DNA of 35,638 nucleotides from Comamonas terrae (GCF_001544075.1 NZ_BCNT01000029.1:1-35638), one strand, 5' to 3'; positions 8,052 to 16,979 are shown, counted from the stretch's first letter. Numbers and translations: made by a program. Notes: a model not told the origin generated them from the letters alone.

Positions 8052-8510
8052 ATGCATTTGAACGTCGATGGCAAGCGGTACGAACTTGATGTCGAAGCCG
8101 AGATGCCGCTGTTATGGGTTCTGCGGGACGAACTCCACATCACCGGGCCGAAGTATGGCTGCGGCATCGCCATGTGCGGTGCCTGCACGGTCCACGTCGA
8201 TGGCGCCGCAGTGCGATCTTGTTCATTGCCCGTCGGGCAGGTGCAGGGCCGGGTGACGACCATCGAAGGGCTCGGCACCCCCGATGCCCTGCATGCAGTC
8301 CAAAAGGCCTGGATAGAGCACCAAGTGGCGCAGTGTGGCTACTGCCAGCCCGGCCAGATCATGGCGGCAGCCACCTTGCTCGCAATCAATCCGGCTCCCT
8401 CGGAGGCCGAGATAGACACTGCGATGTCGGGCAACCTCTGCCGCTGCGGTACCTATCCGCGCATTCGTGAAGCGGTAAAGGCCGCCGCGCACAACTTGAA
8501 GAAGGCCTGA
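8052..8510 (+). CDS. [2Fe-2S] small subunit of a molybdenum hydroxylase (IorA-type)
   Basis: This encodes 152 residues. The start at 8052 is set by a strong AAGGAGG eight bases upstream. The N-terminal plant-type ferredoxin cluster is bound by Cys37, Cys42, Cys45 and Cys57 (CGIAMCGAC...C). The second, helical [2Fe-2S] domain has Cys95, Cys98, Cys130 and Cys132 (QCGYCQPGQ and NLCRCGTY). All eight cluster ligands of the xanthine-oxidase family small subunit are present. It passes electrons from the molybdenum site of the large subunit encoded next (one-base gap) to an external acceptor. No FAD subunit is encoded here, which matches the isoquinoline-1-oxidoreductase/aldehyde-dehydrogenase type that donates to cytochrome or quinone. 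Confidence 0.92.
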   Translation: MHLNVDGKRYELDVEAEMPLLWVLRDELHITGPKYGCGIAMCGACTVHVDGAAVRSCSLPVGQVQGRVTTIEGLGTPDALHAVQKAWIEHQVAQCGYCQPGQIMAAATLLAINPAPSEAEIDTAMSGNLCRCGTYPRIREAVKAAAHNLKKA

Positions 8511-8511
8511 C

Positions 8512-10752
8512 ATGGGCAAGCTTGCCAACGCGGCTCGCCGCACCTTTCTGGTCAGCTCGGTTGCCATTGCCGGTGGCGTGGCTTTTGGTACCTATCTGGT
8601 ACGCAAAACGCCGGCCAATCCCTTGCTTGCAGATCGAGGCGAGGGCCGGGCCGTATTCAATCCATGGGTCAAGATCGACGCCCGAGGCATCACGCTCATC
8701 GCTCCCCATACCGACTTGGGCCAGGGCGTGCGTTCGGTCCAGGCGGCCCTCATTGCCGAAGAGCTTGACCTGGATTGGGGGCAGTTCACCGTCGAGCCCG
8801 GTGTTCCGAGCGCTGCTTACTACAACACGGCCCTTTCCGGCGAGCAGGTGCCTTTCATGTCCTCCGACACCAGCACCTCCGCAGAAGCCGCGAGGTTGGC
8901 CCTGGGGGCTTTGTTCAAGGTGCTTGGGCTGCAGCTGACCGGTGGCTCGAGCACTGTGCCTGACAGTTTCACCAAGCTGCGCAGAGCCGGCGCCATTGCG
9001 CGCGAAACGCTCAAGGCCGCGGCATCCCGGCATAGCGGTGTGCCCGTGGCGCAGCTGAGAACGGAGAAAGGTGCGGTCGTACTGCCCGATGGCCAGCGTC
9101 TGGACTATACCGATCTGGCACGCGAGGCAAGTACCATCGAGCCCGTGCAGGACGTCACGCTGCGCGATCCTGCGCAATGGCGCTTGATCGGCAGGCCAAT
9201 GCAGCGGCTGGACATTGTTCCCAAATCCACCGGTACGCTGACCTTCGGCATCGACATTCGCATGGATGGCATGCTGCATGCCGCCGTGAAAGTCAATCCG
9301 CGCAAGGGCGGCAAGATGAACAGCTATGACGCCCAAGCAGCCACAGGCATGCGAGGTGTAAGCAAGATCGTACCCTTGGCCAATGGCGTGGCCGTGATCG
9401 CCGACAACACCTGGCGAGCCTTTCGGGCGGCCGACGCGATCGTGTTCGACTGGGGTCAGGCCCCTTATCCGGCAGAACAGGATGACCATTGGCGTGCCGT
9501 CGCTGAGTCGTTTGTCGCGGAGCGCCTCGACAAGGAATGGCGCAATGATGGCGAAATGGAGAAGGCTCTGGGCGGCGATGTCCTCAGCGCCGAATACCGG
9601 GCCCCTTATCTGGCCCACGCGCCGCTGGAGCCTCTTTCCGCTGTCGCCAGGGTCGCGCCCGAACGGGTGGATATCTGGGTTGGCACCCAGGTGCCGCGTT
9701 TTGCGCAGGAAAGGGTCGCCAGAATCACCGGCGTGGCAGTGGAAAAAGTGCATTTGCACAACCAATACTGCGGAGGCAGCTTTGGCCATCGTCTCGAGAC
9801 CGAGCATATTGCCCTCGCCGCCGAAGTGGCCAGGCAGGTGCCTGGCGTGCCCATCCAGCTGACTTTCAGTCGCGAGGACGATTTCGCGCAGGATTTCCCG
9901 CGCCAGATCTCGATGAGCCGCGCGAGCGGCTGCGTGAAGGACGGCAAGGTGGAGGCATACGCCCTGGACATTGCCTCGGTTTCCGCCAGCGCCTCGCAGA
10001 TGAAGCGCCTGGGGCAACCGATGCCTGGGCCGGACGGGCAGATTCCTGCCGGTGCCTGGAACCTGCCCTATGCGCTGCCGCACTTTCGCATGCGGGCCTA
10101 CCGTGTACCCGAACTGGTACCCACGAGTTCATGGCGCTCGGTCGGCGCCTCGTCTGCCGGCTTCTTTGCCGACGGATTTCTCGACGAGTTGATCCATGCA
10201 GCGGGCGGTGATCCCATGCAGGAGCGCTTGCGCCTCGCACGGGACGCCGTGGCGCGCAAGGTGCTGGAGGCTGTGGCGGAAATGTCGGAGTGGAAGGGGG
10301 CCAAGCTGGGTGCGGGGCGTGGCCGCGGTGTGGCCCTCGTCGAGTCGTTCGGCGTGCCTTGCGCCGAGGTGGTCGAGGTCACGCAGACACCAAGCGGAAT
10401 GCGTATCGACAAAGTGTGGGTGGCGCTGGATGTCGGCAAGATCGTCGATCCTGTCAATTTCGACAACCAGGTCAAGGGTGGCGTCGTCTGGGGCCTGGGC
10501 CATGCAATGAACTGCGAGCTTACCTATGCCGATGGCAAGGCGCAGCAGACAAATTTCCATGCGTACCAGGGCCTGAGGCTATACCAGTGTCCCGAGATCG
10601 AAGTGCGTGGTTTGGAAAATGGAGCCCAGGTCCGCGGTGCTGGCGAGCCCCCGGTGCCGCCGGCGGCGCCGGCGCTTGCGAACGCCATTTTTGCAGCGAC
10701 TGGCTTGCGCTTGCGCGAGATGCCGTTCAACAAGCACATTGGCTTTGCCTAG
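8512..10752 (+). CDS. Molybdopterin-binding large subunit of a periplasmic hydroxylase (IorB-type)
   Basis: This encodes 746 residues starting one base after the previous stop. The N-terminus has a twin-arginine signal (ARRTFLVSSVAIAGG), so the folded cofactor-bound heterodimer is probably exported, with the small subunit riding along. The body shows xanthine-dehydrogenase-family molybdenum-site features: GQGVRSVQ, the GGSFGHR segment, and the C-terminal RGAGEPPVPPAAPALANAIF motif with the catalytic-type Glu712. The length fits single-chain IorB-like subunits rather than XdhB. Such enzymes hydroxylate N-heterocycles or oxidise aldehydes using water; the substrate cannot be named from sequence. 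A dedicated cytochrome c partner and the XdhC-like maturation factor often found nearby are not in this operon. The acetoacetate-decarboxylase-like gene upstream is the only other pathway clue. Confidence 0.9.
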   Translation: MGKLANAARRTFLVSSVAIAGGVAFGTYLVRKTPANPLLADRGEGRAVFNPWVKIDARGITLIAPHTDLGQGVRSVQAALIAEELDLDWGQFTVEPGVPSAAYYNTALSGEQVPFMSSDTSTSAEAARLALGALFKVLGLQLTGGSSTVPDSFTKLRRAGAIARETLKAAASRHSGVPVAQLRTEKGAVVLPDGQRLDYTDLAREASTIEPVQDVTLRDPAQWRLIGRPMQRLDIVPKSTGTLTFGIDIRMDGMLHAAVKVNPRKGGKMNSYDAQAATGMRGVSKIVPLANGVAVIADNTWRAFRAADAIVFDWGQAPYPAEQDDHWRAVAESFVAERLDKEWRNDGEMEKALGGDVLSAEYRAPYLAHAPLEPLSAVARVAPERVDIWVGTQVPRFAQERVARITGVAVEKVHLHNQYCGGSFGHRLETEHIALAAEVARQVPGVPIQLTFSREDDFAQDFPRQISMSRASGCVKDGKVEAYALDIASVSASASQMKRLGQPMPGPDGQIPAGAWNLPYALPHFRMRAYRVPELVPTSSWRSVGASSAGFFADGFLDELIHAAGGDPMQERLRLARDAVARKVLEAVAEMSEWKGAKLGAGRGRGVALVESFGVPCAEVVEVTQTPSGMRIDKVWVALDVGKIVDPVNFDNQVKGGVVWGLGHAMNCELTYADGKAQQTNFHAYQGLRLYQCPEIEVRGLENGAQVRGAGEPPVPPAAPALANAIFAATGLRLREMPFNKHIGFA

Positions 10753-10930
10753 GTGCAACCCGTAAATGGACCGGGATGGCCAGGCCACGAAGATTTTTTG
10801 TGCCGTTGAACCGATTGAGTTCCTGGACACGGGGTGACACTTGAATGGCTGCGAAAGCAGGACTGCCGACACCGGATTCTTCCCTGTCCGTGCAAGCCAT
10901 TGATGAAGGTGGAGCCCGGTACCTCCGGGT

Positions 10931-12499
10931 TCAGAATTCTGCTCGATTGCGCCCCGCAGTCTTGGCACGATACAACGCGCGATCCGCCGCTTCGACCAAC
11001 TCCTCGGGTTCTTGCCGGCTCTGCAAGCTCGCGACTCCTATGCTGGCAGTGACGCAGCCGAAAGAGCTGGCCTTGTGGGCGATGCCCAGCTCCCGTATGC
11101 GTGCCAAGAGCTGTCTCGCAACCTGCATGGCTCCTTCTGCCGGGGTGGACGGAAGAACGAGGGCCAGCTCCTCCCCGCCATATCTGGCAGCAAGGTCTCC
11201 CGGGCGTTTGGCGGAGAGCGCCAGCTGGCGCGAAACCGCCTTCAGGCATTCGTCGCCCGCGACATGGCCGTAGTGATCGTTGAAACCCTTGAAACAGTCC
11301 AGGTCAATGAGCAAAAGCGACAGCGGCGTTGCTTCACGCGCGGCGCGCTTGGTTTCCCGCTTCAGTACGTCGTCAAAACGGCGTCGATTTGCCAATCCTG
11401 TAAGGGGGTCCTGCGTTGCCAACTGCTCCAGCTGGTAGTTGGCTTCGAGCAGTTTCTCGCGTGCGGCAACGAGTGACGATTCAGCCTGCGCGCGCAGCCT
11501 TATGACCAGAATCAGGCGCCAGCCTATGACAGTGATCAATGCAAGCAGACTCGACACGACAGTGGCGGTCAGAAGGGCATGGCGTCGCCATGCGCGTAAT
11601 GCCTCGTCTCTGCCCTGCGCTACGGTGATGAATATCGGATAACGATCATTGCTCCTGAAGGCATAAAGCCTTTCGGTTCCGTCGATGCTGGATTCGAAGG
11701 AGGCCGTACCAAATTTCAAGCTGGGATAGTGGCGCAGGAAATTGGGTGAGCGCGAGAAATCACGCCCAAGATCCTGCTCGCGGAATGGATGCCGGACTAA
11801 GAGCAGACCACCGGTGGTCGCCAGTGCAATCACTCCATGTTCGCCGATGTCTATCTTCCCGAACAGGCGCAAGAAATTCTCTATGCCCAGTGTCGCAACA
11901 ATGACCCCGCCGAAGCGTCCCTGCCCATCCTTGAAGCGACGGCTCACGGTAATTACCCATTCGCCCGTGGACCGGCTACGTATGGGCGCGCCGATAAAGA
12001 CATTGTCAGAGGCATCTTCGCGGTGATGCAGGAAATAGCTGCGGTCAGCGCTGCTTGTGCCTGTGGGAAACCTGCCTTTGGAAGACATCAGCCATTTGCC
12101 GCGAGCGTCAACCACGAGCAGTTCGTTAAGCTGGTTGAGAAGGCTTTCCTGTCGATTGACGAGCTGCTGTATGCGTTGCAAATGCTCTGGTGCAACCCCT
12201 TCGGCTTCCAGGCGCTCGGCCATCCCCAGCAGCAGCATGGAACTCTGGGTGAGGACCCCTTCCGCATAAGTGTTCAGTGTCTGTGCCAGATTGCGGTTGT
12301 TGGTGTCGATTTCAGCCAGGGTACGCTGGCGCGCCGTCCAGATCTGCCAGCAGGTAGCAGCCAGTACGGAAAGGACGACCACCACCAGCAGGTAGGCTGC
12401 TAGCTGGGCATCGTGCTTTGCTGCCAATATCTTGCGGATACTGCTTCGAATTTCTCCGCATAGGGAATGGTCTTCCGCCTTCCCCTCCCCAAAGGACAT
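10931..12499 (-). CDS. Membrane diguanylate cyclase with periplasmic Cache-type sensor
   Basis: This encodes 522 residues; AGGAGA lies before the ATG. The order is: cytoplasmic N-tail, transmembrane helix ~33-53, periplasmic region ~55-290 with double-Cache character (VVDARGKWLMSS, DRSYFLHHRE, FIGAPIRSRSTGEW), second transmembrane helix ~295-322, short coiled coil, and GGDEF domain ~355-515. The signature is GGEEL within RYGGEEL, active-type. An RPGD inhibitory I-site lies five residues upstream, so product feedback is expected. It makes c-di-GMP from two GTP in response to an unknown small-molecule ligand. It is transcribed alone, tail to tail with the hydroxylase operon. The architecture closely resembles the GGDEF protein at 19410-20942, suggesting paralogues. 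Confidence 0.93.
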   Translation of the reverse strand: MSFGEGKAEDHSLCGEIRSSIRKILAAKHDAQLAAYLLVVVVLSVLAATCWQIWTARQRTLAEIDTNNRNLAQTLNTYAEGVLTQSSMLLLGMAERLEAEGVAPEHLQRIQQLVNRQESLLNQLNELLVVDARGKWLMSSKGRFPTGTSSADRSYFLHHREDASDNVFIGAPIRSRSTGEWVITVSRRFKDGQGRFGGVIVATLGIENFLRLFGKIDIGEHGVIALATTGGLLLVRHPFREQDLGRDFSRSPNFLRHYPSLKFGTASFESSIDGTERLYAFRSNDRYPIFITVAQGRDEALRAWRRHALLTATVVSSLLALITVIGWRLILVIRLRAQAESSLVAAREKLLEANYQLEQLATQDPLTGLANRRRFDDVLKRETKRAAREATPLSLLLIDLDCFKGFNDHYGHVAGDECLKAVSRQLALSAKRPGDLAARYGGEELALVLPSTPAEGAMQVARQLLARIRELGIAHKASSFGCVTASIGVASLQSRQEPEELVEAADRALYRAKTAGRNRAEF

Positions 12500-12799
12500 G
12501 TTCTAGTTCTCCTGATCATCAATCCAGCGTGAACGGTTCTTTGGTCTCGCCGTGGTTAAGCCCTCTTGCTGTCGAGTGTGGATGGGGCTGACGAAATTCT
12601 CCTCCATCTTCAGAAAACCTGTCGCATGCCGGGCCCGGTCCCGGCGGCCAGGGAGCAGCACGAAAAAGTGGGATCTTTCCGGCAGAGTGATGCCTGATAT
12701 CAATCATCCTGATACGTCGGGCAGGGAGCCACTGTCCAACCGCCTGAAGTCGTCCGAGGGGAGCGCCTGTGCTGCGTTCGACAGAGGCAGACGTATGCG
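12500..12799. other. Intergenic region between chrA and the diguanylate cyclase
   Basis: Exactly 300 bases separate two leftward genes. The AGGAGA ribosome site of the cyclase is at its left end. No convincing terminator, RNA or small gene was seen; open frames here are short and unlike known proteins. Confidence 0.6.
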
Positions 12800-14014
12800 T
12801 TATGGCCGGCTGTGCATGACGAGCGGGTGCACGATCAGCCCGATGAGTGCCGCTGTCACCACGACCACTGGCTCGGGAATCTTCTTGAAGCGCCACAGAA
12901 TGGCTGCTGTGCCAGTCGTCAATGCGGCAGTGATCCCATCGGAGATGGAACGCTGGCCAATGACAATTACCGCTCCTGCGATGGAGCCGATGGCAGCGGC
13001 CGTGACGCCATCCACAAACGCGATGACGTCCGGGCGCTTGCCGTATTTCTTGAAGTACGGTGCAGGGATCACCGTGAACAGGTAGCAGGGTACGAAAGTG
13101 GCTAACGCTGCCACCACTGCCCCCCAGAAGCCACTGACCAGGTAGCCGATGAAGCCCGTGGTGATCACCACCGGACCCGGCGTGATCATGGCCACGGCCA
13201 CCGCATCCACGAACTGCCGTTCGGACAGCCAGCCGTATTCCTTGACGACGCCACCGTAGAGAAAGGGTACGATCGCCAGGCCGCTGCCGAAGACGAAACT
13301 GCCCGCATAGGCGAAGTACAGGCCGATCTGCTTGAGCCTGGTCCAGTCGACGGTACCGAGTGCGAACAGCCCCGCCAGATGCACTGTAACGCTGTTGATG
13401 TCACGCTTGCGTACCAGCCAGGCCGGAGGCGCCCGCCAGAACCACACCAGCATGCCCGCGCCGAGGAAGAGCCAGACTTCTTCCGACTTGGTGATCACGG
13501 TGATGGATGCGCTGGCCAGAAAGATGGGCCACAGCAGCTTGTCCTTGCCGATGCTCTTGTTCGCCAGCTTGTAGGCGCTCAGGGCGATGATGCCTGTCAC
13601 GGCAGCGCCAACGCCATAGAACACCGACTGCATCCAGCCGATGCCGCCGTAAGCCACGTAAGCTGCACCAAGCGCCACGACCATGCAGAAGGACGGCAGC
13701 ACAAAGGCTATCCCGACCAGGGAAGCACCCAGAAACCGATAGTGGACATAGCCGAGGTAGATTGCCAGCTGTGCGGCCAGGGGCCCCGGCATCAGCTGAG
13801 CCAGGGCCAACCCCTCCTTGTAGTCGGCATCGGTGATCCATTGGCGCTTTTCCACCAAGTCGCGGTACATGTAGCCCGCCAGTGCAACTGGGCCGCCGAA
13901 GCCCCAGGTGCCCAGGGCGAGCATGTAGCGCACAAGTTGCCAGAGCGTGTAGCCAGGCGCGTTTGCCGCGTTGGTGGCGGCTACTGCCGTTGTACCGGGG
14001 TCGTTCATGTTCAT
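12800..14014 (-). CDS. chrA: Chromate transporter ChrA
   Basis: This encodes 404 residues, a long-chain ChrA made of two homologous CHR halves. The N-half begins near residue 25 with the GTWGFGGPVAL motif and LMPGPLAAQLA. The C-half carries the equivalent AGSFVFGSGLAIVPFL and AMITPGPVVITTGFIGY. About ten to thirteen hydrophobic segments are visible. The protein exports chromate from the cytoplasm, driven by the proton-motive force, reducing Cr(VI) toxicity. It follows chrB by 18 bases in a leftward chrBA operon. A second ATG at 14008 is better spaced from the GGAG ribosome site than the ATG at 14014, so the true start may be two codons in. Confidence 0.95.
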   Translation of the reverse strand: MNMNDPGTTAVAATNAANAPGYTLWQLVRYMLALGTWGFGGPVALAGYMYRDLVEKRQWITDADYKEGLALAQLMPGPLAAQLAIYLGYVHYRFLGASLVGIAFVLPSFCMVVALGAAYVAYGGIGWMQSVFYGVGAAVTGIIALSAYKLANKSIGKDKLLWPIFLASASITVITKSEEVWLFLGAGMLVWFWRAPPAWLVRKRDINSVTVHLAGLFALGTVDWTRLKQIGLYFAYAGSFVFGSGLAIVPFLYGGVVKEYGWLSERQFVDAVAVAMITPGPVVITTGFIGYLVSGFWGAVVAALATFVPCYLFTVIPAPYFKKYGKRPDVIAFVDGVTAAAIGSIAGAVIVIGQRSISDGITAALTTGTAAILWRFKKIPEPVVVVTAALIGLIVHPLVMHSRP

Positions 14015-14032
14015 CTCCGGAGTGCTTGGAGG

Positions 14033-14995
14033 TTACGGTTTGCGTGGGGTGGAAAAATGTGCGTGCAGCGAATCCAGCACTCCGCCAATGTCTGCAAGGA
14101 GCGAGTCGTCGTCAGGCCAGCGCTTTCTAGCACCGGCCAGCACGGCTTCGAACCCCGCAGCCTCGGCGGTGGGCGTGCCACCCACATCCAGCGCATGCAC
14201 CATCGCGCCGAGCTGCGCCAGGCCACGGTCGCCTTCCAAGCCAAAGCTCGCCAGCAGGACCTCGAACGTCACACGCTCGCCGATGTGCGAAAAGGTTGCG
14301 CCGTCGAAGTCGAAGCCCAGTGCCTCGGGCGGGCAGTCGGCAGGGTCGTCCAGCCACAGAAAGCATGCATGTGGGTCGATGAAGCGCTGGATCAGCCAGG
14401 CGCTGGCCACGCGGTCTACCCAGAGGTTTCGGCGCGTTGCCCAGCGCCGTCCCTGATACTGCATGCGATCCCGCCTGGCAATGCTTCCGGTAGTTGCCAG
14501 GGGCTCGCCAGGCGATTGCATCGTGGCGACGGCGTTGACGAAGTCGCGCCATTGGGCCTGGGCGCGTATTGAAATTTCACCGGGAAAGAAGTCGATCTTG
14601 CGGATGGCGTCATAGGCACGGGCTTGCCGACGCTCCAGGCGGTTGAGCTCGGTCGAGCCAAGGCTGGACAGTGTTTTGCGTGCCGCGGCCAAGTCCAGCA
14701 GCCATTGGGCGTAGTCTTTGGTGCGGTCAAACAAAGCCTGGTAGGCGGCTTGGTCGGCCATGTTCCTCGCTTGGACATGCAGCAGCCAGGCTTGGCCTCC
14801 CTCTTGCTGGACCTCATCTGCCAGGGACTGCAGTTGCGTTGCCTGTTCGGCCTTTTCAGGGAGCAGGTAGGCTCCGTCACGCAAGGCGGCGCAGCCCAGG
14901 CTCTTGACGGCACGCCAGATCCGCATGCGCGGTGTGGCACTTGAGGCTGGAAGACTGATGATCAGAGCCAGCCAGGAGTTGGAGATGAGCGTCAT
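14033..14995 (-). CDS. chrB: Chromate resistance regulator/accessory protein ChrB
   Basis: This encodes 320 residues. The N-terminal part (WLALIISLP...ATPRMRIWRAVKSLGCAALRDGAYLLP) is the typical ChrB winged-helix-like start. The C-terminal part (RRNLWVDRVASAWLIQRFIDPHACFLWL, then DFDGATFSHIGERVTFEVLL) is the ChrB C-terminal domain also seen in stand-alone chromate resistance proteins. In characterised systems ChrB senses chromate and controls the chr operon; some have accessory reductase-like activity. It is the first gene of chrBA and diverges from arsR across 122 bases. The ribosome site is weak. The family assignment is firm; the regulatory role is from family knowledge. Confidence 0.92.
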   Translation of the reverse strand: MTLISNSWLALIISLPASSATPRMRIWRAVKSLGCAALRDGAYLLPEKAEQATQLQSLADEVQQEGGQAWLLHVQARNMADQAAYQALFDRTKDYAQWLLDLAAARKTLSSLGSTELNRLERRQARAYDAIRKIDFFPGEISIRAQAQWRDFVNAVATMQSPGEPLATTGSIARRDRMQYQGRRWATRRNLWVDRVASAWLIQRFIDPHACFLWLDDPADCPPEALGFDFDGATFSHIGERVTFEVLLASFGLEGDRGLAQLGAMVHALDVGGTPTAEAAGFEAVLAGARKRWPDDDSLLADIGGVLDSLHAHFSTPRKP

Positions 14996-15033
14996 GGAAA
15001 AAGCTTAGGTTTTTGTCGCGCTTGCTGCAATGC

Positions 15034-15049
15034 TGTAGCTGCCACTACA
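15034..15049. promoter_or_regulatory. Short inverted repeat upstream of chrB, possible operator
   Basis: TGTAG and CTACA are separated by six bases, about 40 bases upstream of the chrB start in the chr/ars divergent region. It is a candidate ChrB site by position only. Confidence 0.25.
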
Positions 15050-15087
15050 AAAGTCCGTCATAGAGAACGATTGCGTTTCTGGATACA

Positions 15088-15119
15088 ATTATTCAAATAA
15101 TCTTGTATTATTGAATAAT
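15088..15119. promoter_or_regulatory. ArsR operator: perfect inverted repeat overlapping the arsR start
   Basis: ATTATTCAA (15088-15096) and TTGAATAAT (15111-15119) are perfect reverse complements in an AT-rich stretch. The right arm runs into the arsR start codon (15118-15120). The motif has the ATTCAAATAAT character of known ArsR boxes, so autorepression relieved by arsenite is the natural reading. Confidence 0.75.
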
Positions 15120-15450
15120 GAAAGAAGATCAGGCTGTATGTGCTTTAAGCGCTCTTGCGCATACCCAGCGCTTGCGCGCATTTCGGGCCCTGGTGGTGGC
15201 CGGCCCCCAAGGGCTGACTCCCAGCGTGATGGCCGAGCAGCTTGATGTGGCCCGCAACGCGCTGTCTTTCCATTTGAAGGAACTGGCCCATGGAGGGCTG
15301 GTCACGGTGGAGCAGCAGGGGCGCAACTTGATCTATCGCGCTGATTTCATGCAGATGAACGGCTTGCTTGCTTATCTGACCGAGCATTGCTGCCAGGGCG
15401 GCGCATGCGAAGTCACGGGCCCTGCCCATATCTCCCGTTCTTGCTGCTGA
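15118..15450 (+). CDS. arsR: ArsR-family arsenite-responsive repressor
   Basis: This encodes 110 residues with a winged helix-turn-helix (ALAHTQRLRAFRALV, then QLDVARNALSFHLKELAHGGLV). The metal site is not the E. coli-type CVC on the DNA-binding helix. Instead three cysteines sit after the dimerisation helix: Cys91, Cys92 and Cys97 (HCCQGGAC), the arrangement of the Acidithiobacillus-type ArsR. A further Cys pair forms the extreme C-terminus (Cys109-Cys110). The protein represses the ars operon until As(III) or Sb(III) binds. Its start overlaps the operator, and its stop overlaps the start of acr3 by the A of TGATG, so translation is coupled. Confidence 0.95.
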   Translation: MKEDQAVCALSALAHTQRLRAFRALVVAGPQGLTPSVMAEQLDVARNALSFHLKELAHGGLVTVEQQGRNLIYRADFMQMNGLLAYLTEHCCQGGACEVTGPAHISRSCC

Positions 15451-16544
15451 TGCCAATTCCTATGACACAAGCTGCAACCGCAAGCTGCACGCCGGGCGTG
15501 CCCTCGATGAATGCCTTCGAGCGCTATCTGACACTGTGGGTATTTGTATGCATCGTGCTGGGCGTTGCTCTGGGCCAGTTCTTCCCCCGCATGTTCCAGG
15601 CCGTCGCGCGATGGGAAGTTGCGCAAGTCAATCTTCCGGTCGGCGTCCTGATCTGGGTGATGATCGTCCCGATGCTCCTCAAGGTGGACTTCGGCGCGCT
15701 GGGCCTGGTCAGGCAGCACTGGCGCGGCATTGGCGTGACGCTGTTCATCAATTGGGCCGTCAAGCCGTTTTCCATGGCCATCCTGGGCTGGCTGTTCATT
15801 CGGCATGTCTTTGCACCGTGGCTGCCTGCTGGTCAACTGAATAACTATATCGCCGGCTTGATCCTGCTGGCGGCTGCGCCTTGCACGGCCATGGTATTCG
15901 TCTGGAGCCGGTTGACGGGAGGCGACCCTGTGTTCACTCTGTCTCAGGTTGCGCTGAACGATGCCATCATGGTGTTCGCTTATGCTCCCATCGTGGGCTT
16001 GCTGCTGGGCCTGTCATCCATCGCCGTGCCCTGGAGTACGCTGCTGGTGTCGGTGGTGTTGTATATCGTGGTTCCGGTCGTCCTGTCCCAGTTCTGGCGC
16101 CGCGCATTGCTGAACCGGGGGAAAACGGCCTTCGAGGCCGCACTGTCCCGCATGGGGCCGCTGTCCATGGCTGCGCTGCTGCTGACATTGGTGCTGCTGT
16201 TCGCATTTCAGGGCGAAACCATCCTGAAGCAGCCTCTGGTGATCGCCATGCTGGCGGTGCCCATTCTTATCCAGGTACTCTTCAATTCCGGCCTGGCCTA
16301 TTGGCTCAATCGTCGTGCAGGCGAGCAGCACAGCATTGCCTGCCCGTCGGCATTGATTGGCGCCTCCAACTTTTTCGAGCTGGCCGTGGCTACAGCCATC
16401 AGCCTGTTTGGCTTTCACTCCGGTGCAGCGTTGGCCACGGTAGTCGGCGTGCTGATAGAAGTTCCGCTGATGCTGCTGATTGTGCGTTGGGTCAACCGTA
16501 GCAGGAGCTGGTACGAGCGCAGTTCGACGGCCATTGACCAATAA
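15450..16544 (+). CDS. acr3: Arsenite efflux permease Acr3
   Basis: This encodes 364 residues from the ATG that overlaps the arsR stop; an ATG four codons later is an alternative. Ten hydrophobic segments are visible. The conserved cysteine in AAAPCTAMVFVWS (fourth helix) and the Glu of SNFFELAVA (ninth helix) mark the Acr3 family, as distinct from ArsB. The protein exports arsenite in exchange for protons at the inner membrane. It is the middle gene of arsR-acr3-arsC, 12 bases before arsC. A Cys-containing N-terminal tail (TQAATASCTPGVPS) precedes the first helix. Confidence 0.95.
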   Translation: MPIPMTQAATASCTPGVPSMNAFERYLTLWVFVCIVLGVALGQFFPRMFQAVARWEVAQVNLPVGVLIWVMIVPMLLKVDFGALGLVRQHWRGIGVTLFINWAVKPFSMAILGWLFIRHVFAPWLPAGQLNNYIAGLILLAAAPCTAMVFVWSRLTGGDPVFTLSQVALNDAIMVFAYAPIVGLLLGLSSIAVPWSTLLVSVVLYIVVPVVLSQFWRRALLNRGKTAFEAALSRMGPLSMAALLLTLVLLFAFQGETILKQPLVIAMLAVPILIQVLFNSGLAYWLNRRAGEQHSIACPSALIGASNFFELAVATAISLFGFHSGAALATVVGVLIEVPLMLLIVRWVNRSRSWYERSSTAIDQ

Positions 16545-16556
16545 AGCCTTTCCGCC

Positions 16557-16979
16557 ATGAGCAACATCACGATCTATCACAACCCCGCCTGTGGCACCTC
16601 GCGCAACGTGCTCGGCATGATCCGAAACAGCGGTGAAGAGCCTACGGTCATTGAATATCTGAAAACTCCGCCTGACCGCGATACGCTGAAGCGGCTGATC
16701 TCCGCCATGGGTGTCCCTGTGCGCGCGGTACTGCGCGAAAAAGGCACTCCTTATGCCGACCTGGGCCTGGACGACCCCCAGTGGACCGATGAACAACTGA
16801 TCGACTTCATGCTTCAGCATCCCATCCTCATCAATCGGCCCATCGTGGTCACGCCGCTTGCCACGCGGCTGTGCCGGCCATCGGAGCTCGTACTGGCCAT
16901 ACTTCCGCAAGCTCAGCGCGGAGCATTCTGCAAGGAAGATGGCGAAGTCGTCGTGAATGCCGAAGGGCAACGTGCCTGA
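16557..16979 (+). CDS. arsC: Arsenate reductase ArsC, glutaredoxin-dependent type
   Basis: This encodes 140 residues with a thioredoxin-like fold and the HNPACGTSRN motif carrying catalytic Cys12. Further family segments are IEYLKTPP, the LREKGTPY loop and INRPIVVTP, which holds one of the conserved arginines. It reduces As(V) to As(III) with glutathione and glutaredoxin, feeding Acr3. It is last in the operon. The length matches the E. coli plasmid-type ArsC (~140 residues), not the thioredoxin-linked LMW-phosphatase type. The ribosome site is weak, consistent with coupling to acr3. Confidence 0.95.
   Translation: MSNITIYHNPACGTSRNVLGMIRNSGEEPTVIEYLKTPPDRDTLKRLISAMGVPVRAVLREKGTPYADLGLDDPQWTDEQLIDFMLQHPILINRPIVVTPLATRLCRPSELVLAILPQAQRGAFCKEDGEVVVNAEGQRA

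Noticed and set aside
8386..10083. 565-codon leftward frame
   Set aside because: Antisense to the molybdenum hydroxylase genes, which show full motif sets.
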